Source of the DNA: JAAYLN01 sp964592855
GTDB taxonomy: Bacteria; Verrucomicrobiota; Kiritimatiellia; RFP12; JAAYLN01
Length of the DNA stretch: 8,717 bases
Assembly (NCBI GenBank): GCA_964592855.1
Contig: CAZQKI010000192.1
Coordinates: forward strand, 1 to 8,717
Direction of reading: 5' to 3'
Shown in pieces: positions 7,095-8,717 of the stretch; the stretch's first letter is position 1, and every line of letters begins with the position of its first letter. Below the pieces are notes generated by a model. The model saw only the letters and a program-made list of their open reading frames with translations, was not told the DNA's origin and did not search any database. The translations under genes and the position numbers were made by a program.

Positions 7095-7212
7095 GTAGGG
7101 TCGACACACGGTTGTCCTGGCGCACTGGCATCGTCGTTCCATATTCCTTTCGCCCGCTCCTCCATACGCTTTCTTCGCCCACCCCCGCCACCAACCGATT
7201 AACCTGCAAACA

Positions 7213-7241
7213 TTTACTTCACGCTCATCACGATGTACAAT
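7213..7241 (+). promoter_or_regulatory. Probable sigma70-type promoter of the nucleotidyltransferase pair
   Basis: TTTACT (7213-7218, 4 of 6 to TTGACA) is 17 bases from TACAAT (7236-7241, 5 of 6 to TATAAT), in a short AT-rich stretch within GC-rich sequence. A start about seven bases after the -10 would fall at or next to the ATG at 7248, implying a leaderless or nearly leaderless message. No Shine-Dalgarno precedes that ATG. Confidence 0.4.
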
Positions 7242-7247
7242 CAAACC

Positions 7248-7850
7248 ATGAATGATGCATCCATGACGGGTGCCGCGATTGCCGTTGACGCGAACGAGCT
7301 CGACACAACCGCTCCGCTGGCGAAACGGCTCGGGCAGACGGTTCACGAGTCCGTGCTCGACCGTCGGCTGCGCGGCATCAGGAGCGAATTTCCCTCTCCG
7401 TCCGCCACCACGATCGAGGCGTGGCTGCTGGATGTCGCCAATGCGCGTGGCGCTTGCATCGTCCAGCGGGATGGCGCTCCCGGACGGGAGTTCGCCGCCC
7501 CGCCCCGCGAGGTGCTGAGGGACGAGGATCTGGTGACGGCCATTTGCATGCTCCAGCGGCGGGATCATCCGCAGATGCTGCGGGCGGCGGCGCAATTGGT
7601 TTCGCGCGGCACCCTGGACCTGACGCGGCTCCTGGCCTCCGCACGGCGTGAACGCGCCGGTGTCGTGCTGGGCGAACTGGCCCGGCAGGCCCTGCGCGTG
7701 GCTCCCGAGCATGCGGCGTGGAGGGTTTTGGCCGACGCCTTCCCGCGCACCCGTCCGCTCTGCTCGCCCGTGATCCACTGGCAGCGACTGGCCTGGCCGG
7801 TCATGTCCAGCCTCGGCTACAATGCGCAACGCTGGGAGCTGGTGCAATGA
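7248..7850 (+). CDS. Helix-rich protein of unknown function, partner of nucleotidyltransferase
   Basis: A 200-residue cytoplasmic protein with no signal peptide or membrane segment. I do not recognise the family with certainty. The C-terminal half is rich in short amphipathic helices (from EDLVTAICMLQRRD through LVSRGTLDLTRLLASARRERAGV to ALRVAPEHAAWRVLADAF), suggesting a helical bundle. No helix-turn-helix or nuclease motif is evident. Its stop overlaps the next gene's start (ATGA), so the two proteins are probably made in a fixed ratio. Next to a small nucleotidyltransferase-like protein it may be the antitoxin or partner, but this is inferred from context only. Starts at 7233 and 7263 are also possible; none has a Shine-Dalgarno, and 7248 fits the proposed promoter. 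Confidence 0.7.
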   Translation: MNDASMTGAAIAVDANELDTTAPLAKRLGQTVHESVLDRRLRGIRSEFPSPSATTIEAWLLDVANARGACIVQRDGAPGREFAAPPREVLRDEDLVTAICMLQRRDHPQMLRAAAQLVSRGTLDLTRLLASARRERAGVVLGELARQALRVAPEHAAWRVLADAFPRTRPLCSPVIHWQRLAWPVMSSLGYNAQRWELVQ

Positions 7851-8407
7851 CGAATGCTGAACGGCTATTGCTCCGTCTGGACGCGCTTCTCGACGCGCCG
7901 GTTGAATTGACGCTCTACGGCCGGGCCGCACTGGCCCTCGGCTATCCCCGGCCAAAACCGGAATTCGCCCGCAGCATGGACGTTGACGCCGTGCTCTGGT
8001 TGGGACAGGCGGAGCTGCTGGAGTGCAGCGGCAACTTCTGGAAGGCGCTGGATCGGTTGAACGCGGAGTTCGAGGCGTCCGGCCTCTACATGACCCATCT
8101 ATTCGACGAAACCCAGGTCATCCTGTCCCCCGATTGGCGCATCCATCGCGTGCCGATTCCACTCGCTGCCGCGCGGCTTTCGGTCAGCCGGCTTTCGGAT
8201 GCCGACCTGATGTTGAGCAAGCTAATGCGCTATGATCCGATTGATCTTGATGACCTCCGGTTCATCGTGACGGCATCCGGCCTCTCGCCCGAAGCGGTCG
8301 CGCATGCGGTTCGCGCGGCGCGCGTGCCCGACTCCGAAGAGCTTCGCGAACAATTCGCGCTCTGCAGGCAGTGGCTGATTTCACAAGCTTTGTGCGCGGC
8401 TGGTTAA
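7847..8407 (+). CDS. Pol-beta-type nucleotidyltransferase-like protein (DUF6036/AbiEii-like)
   Basis: A 186-residue protein whose ATG overlaps the preceding stop (ATGA), indicating translational coupling. LYGRAALALGY (residues 23-33) followed by SMDVDAVL (43-50) matches the G-x-A...D-x-D pattern of small nucleotidyltransferases, with D45 and D47 as candidate metal ligands. The later SDADLMLSKLMRYDPIDLDDL (117-137) matches the conserved K...R...D-x-x-D helix of the DUF6036/AbiEii-like group. The usual G-[GS] after the first strand is G25-R26 here, and a third acidic ligand is not obvious, so activity is uncertain. Relatives are often toxins of type IV or MNT-type systems that transfer nucleotides to tRNA or partner proteins. 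That role for this protein is inferred from fold signature and gene pairing. Confidence 0.65.
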   Translation: MTNAERLLLRLDALLDAPVELTLYGRAALALGYPRPKPEFARSMDVDAVLWLGQAELLECSGNFWKALDRLNAEFEASGLYMTHLFDETQVILSPDWRIHRVPIPLAAARLSVSRLSDADLMLSKLMRYDPIDLDDLRFIVTASGLSPEAVAHAVRAARVPDSEELREQFALCRQWLISQALCAAG

Positions 8408-8717
8408 TGCGCGTTCAGGACATGAGCCGTTCGATGAAACCAACATTCCTCTTTTTCTCCGGCCTGCTTGCACTGTGGTGCAGCACCGGCTTCGCCAGCG
8501 GCGCAACGGAGGATAAAACGATGCGAGTAGAAACCCATTTCGGGCGCGGCGAATGGAACGCCGACGAATGGATCTTCGTCAAGAGCCCGCGCTGGAGCTA
8601 TACCGGCGCGTGGGTTCAGGAGGCGGACCATATCCGCAACCGGACGCCGGAGGGAGTCGGCGAGGACCAGTTGATCGCCGACCGCTATTTTTACGCCTAC
8701 ATGAGCATGGTTCGCCG
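8407..8717 (+). CDS. Exported protein of unknown function, cut by the window end
   Basis: The first 103 residues are visible and the frame remains open at the edge. A signal peptide is clear: MKPTFLFFSGLLALWCSTGFASGA, after which the mature protein begins near TEDK. The mature part is rich in W, E and R (GEWNADEWIFVKSPRWSYTGAW) with no motif I can assign. Its ATG at 8407 overlaps the previous stop (TAATG); in-frame ATGs at 8422 and 8434 are alternatives. AGGA at 8417-8420 is too close to 8422 and rather far from 8434, so the start is undecided, though the MKPTF start gives the most typical signal peptide. Confidence 0.7.
   Translation, partial: MRVQDMSRSMKPTFLFFSGLLALWCSTGFASGATEDKTMRVETHFGRGEWNADEWIFVKSPRWSYTGAWVQEADHIRNRTPEGVGEDQLIADRYFYAYMSMVR

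Larger units (their letters stand above)
6871..7205. mobile_element. MITE-like palindromic segment with 17-bp terminal inverted repeats
   Basis: The ends AGGGTAATCGGTTGGTG (6871-6887) and 7189-7205 are inverted repeats matching at 16 of 17 bases. Just inside, 6894-6910 and 7163-7179 are again inverted, 13 of 17, and all four differences are transitions. At the centre, two 49-bp REP-like elements face each other. The segment has no convincing gene and fills nearly all of the 406-base space between the hydrolase and the next gene. No target-site duplication is evident. It could be a MITE, a decayed insertion-sequence remnant, or a REP cluster with chance flanking symmetry. Confidence 0.5.

Noticed and set aside
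6908..7255. 115-residue open frame between the hydrolase and the nucleotidyltransferase pair
   Set aside because: It is built from the two REP-like elements and their surroundings, lacks a good ribosome binding site and has no protein-like features.
8407..8717. Lipoprotein signal in the last protein (LWCSTG)
   Set aside because: The residue before Cys is Trp, which does not fit a lipobox; an ordinary signal peptide is more likely.

Overview
The window is GC-rich, with very strong third-position G/C in its genes. All six protein genes lie on the + strand. Three of the gene boundaries are packed with short tandem repeats and hairpin repeats. Secreted LVIVD-type propeller proteins, a secreted GH42-like glycoside hydrolase and this kind of repeat-filled spacer suggest a polysaccharide-degrading bacterium of the PVC group (Kiritimatiellota/Lentisphaerota-like). 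That placement is an inference from style; no marker gene is present. A run of exactly 100 N shows that this is draft assembly sequence.

Layout. Positions 1-159 hold a leader with a 12-bp tandem repeat. Positions 160-2073 encode a secreted beta-propeller protein with LVIVD-like repeats. Positions 2074-2280 are a mosaic of heptamer-type repeats. Positions 2275-3438 encode a second, shorter secreted LVIVD-like protein whose N-terminal leader is crossed by a 49-bp two-hairpin REP-like element. Positions 3450-3697 are a TTCTTGG-type heptamer array interrupted by the assembly gap. Positions 3713-6841 encode a large exported GH42/beta-galactosidase-like protein with a CBM-like N-terminus, a TIM-barrel-like region, a glutaminase-like region and a C-terminal beta-sandwich. 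Positions 6842-7247 have no convincing gene; they hold a roughly 335-bp palindromic, MITE-like segment with 17-bp terminal inverted repeats and an inverted pair of the same REP-like element. Positions 7248-8407 are a tightly coupled two-gene unit (ATGA overlap): a helix-rich unknown protein followed by a small polymerase-beta-type nucleotidyltransferase-like protein, which looks like a toxin-antitoxin or defence-style pair. From 8407 an exported protein of unknown function begins and is cut by the window edge.

How the genes may work together. The first three genes are all exported proteins and could serve extracellular or periplasmic glycan handling, but the repeat-rich spacers argue against one compact operon. 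The nucleotidyltransferase pair is a separate unit with its own probable promoter. The most interesting material is in the repeats. Three copies of the 49-bp REP-like element have identical geometry, invariant TTCA loops, a conserved GGAG just 5' of the first hairpin, and three fully compensated stem changes in the most diverged copy. Two copies sit head to head inside the larger palindrome.
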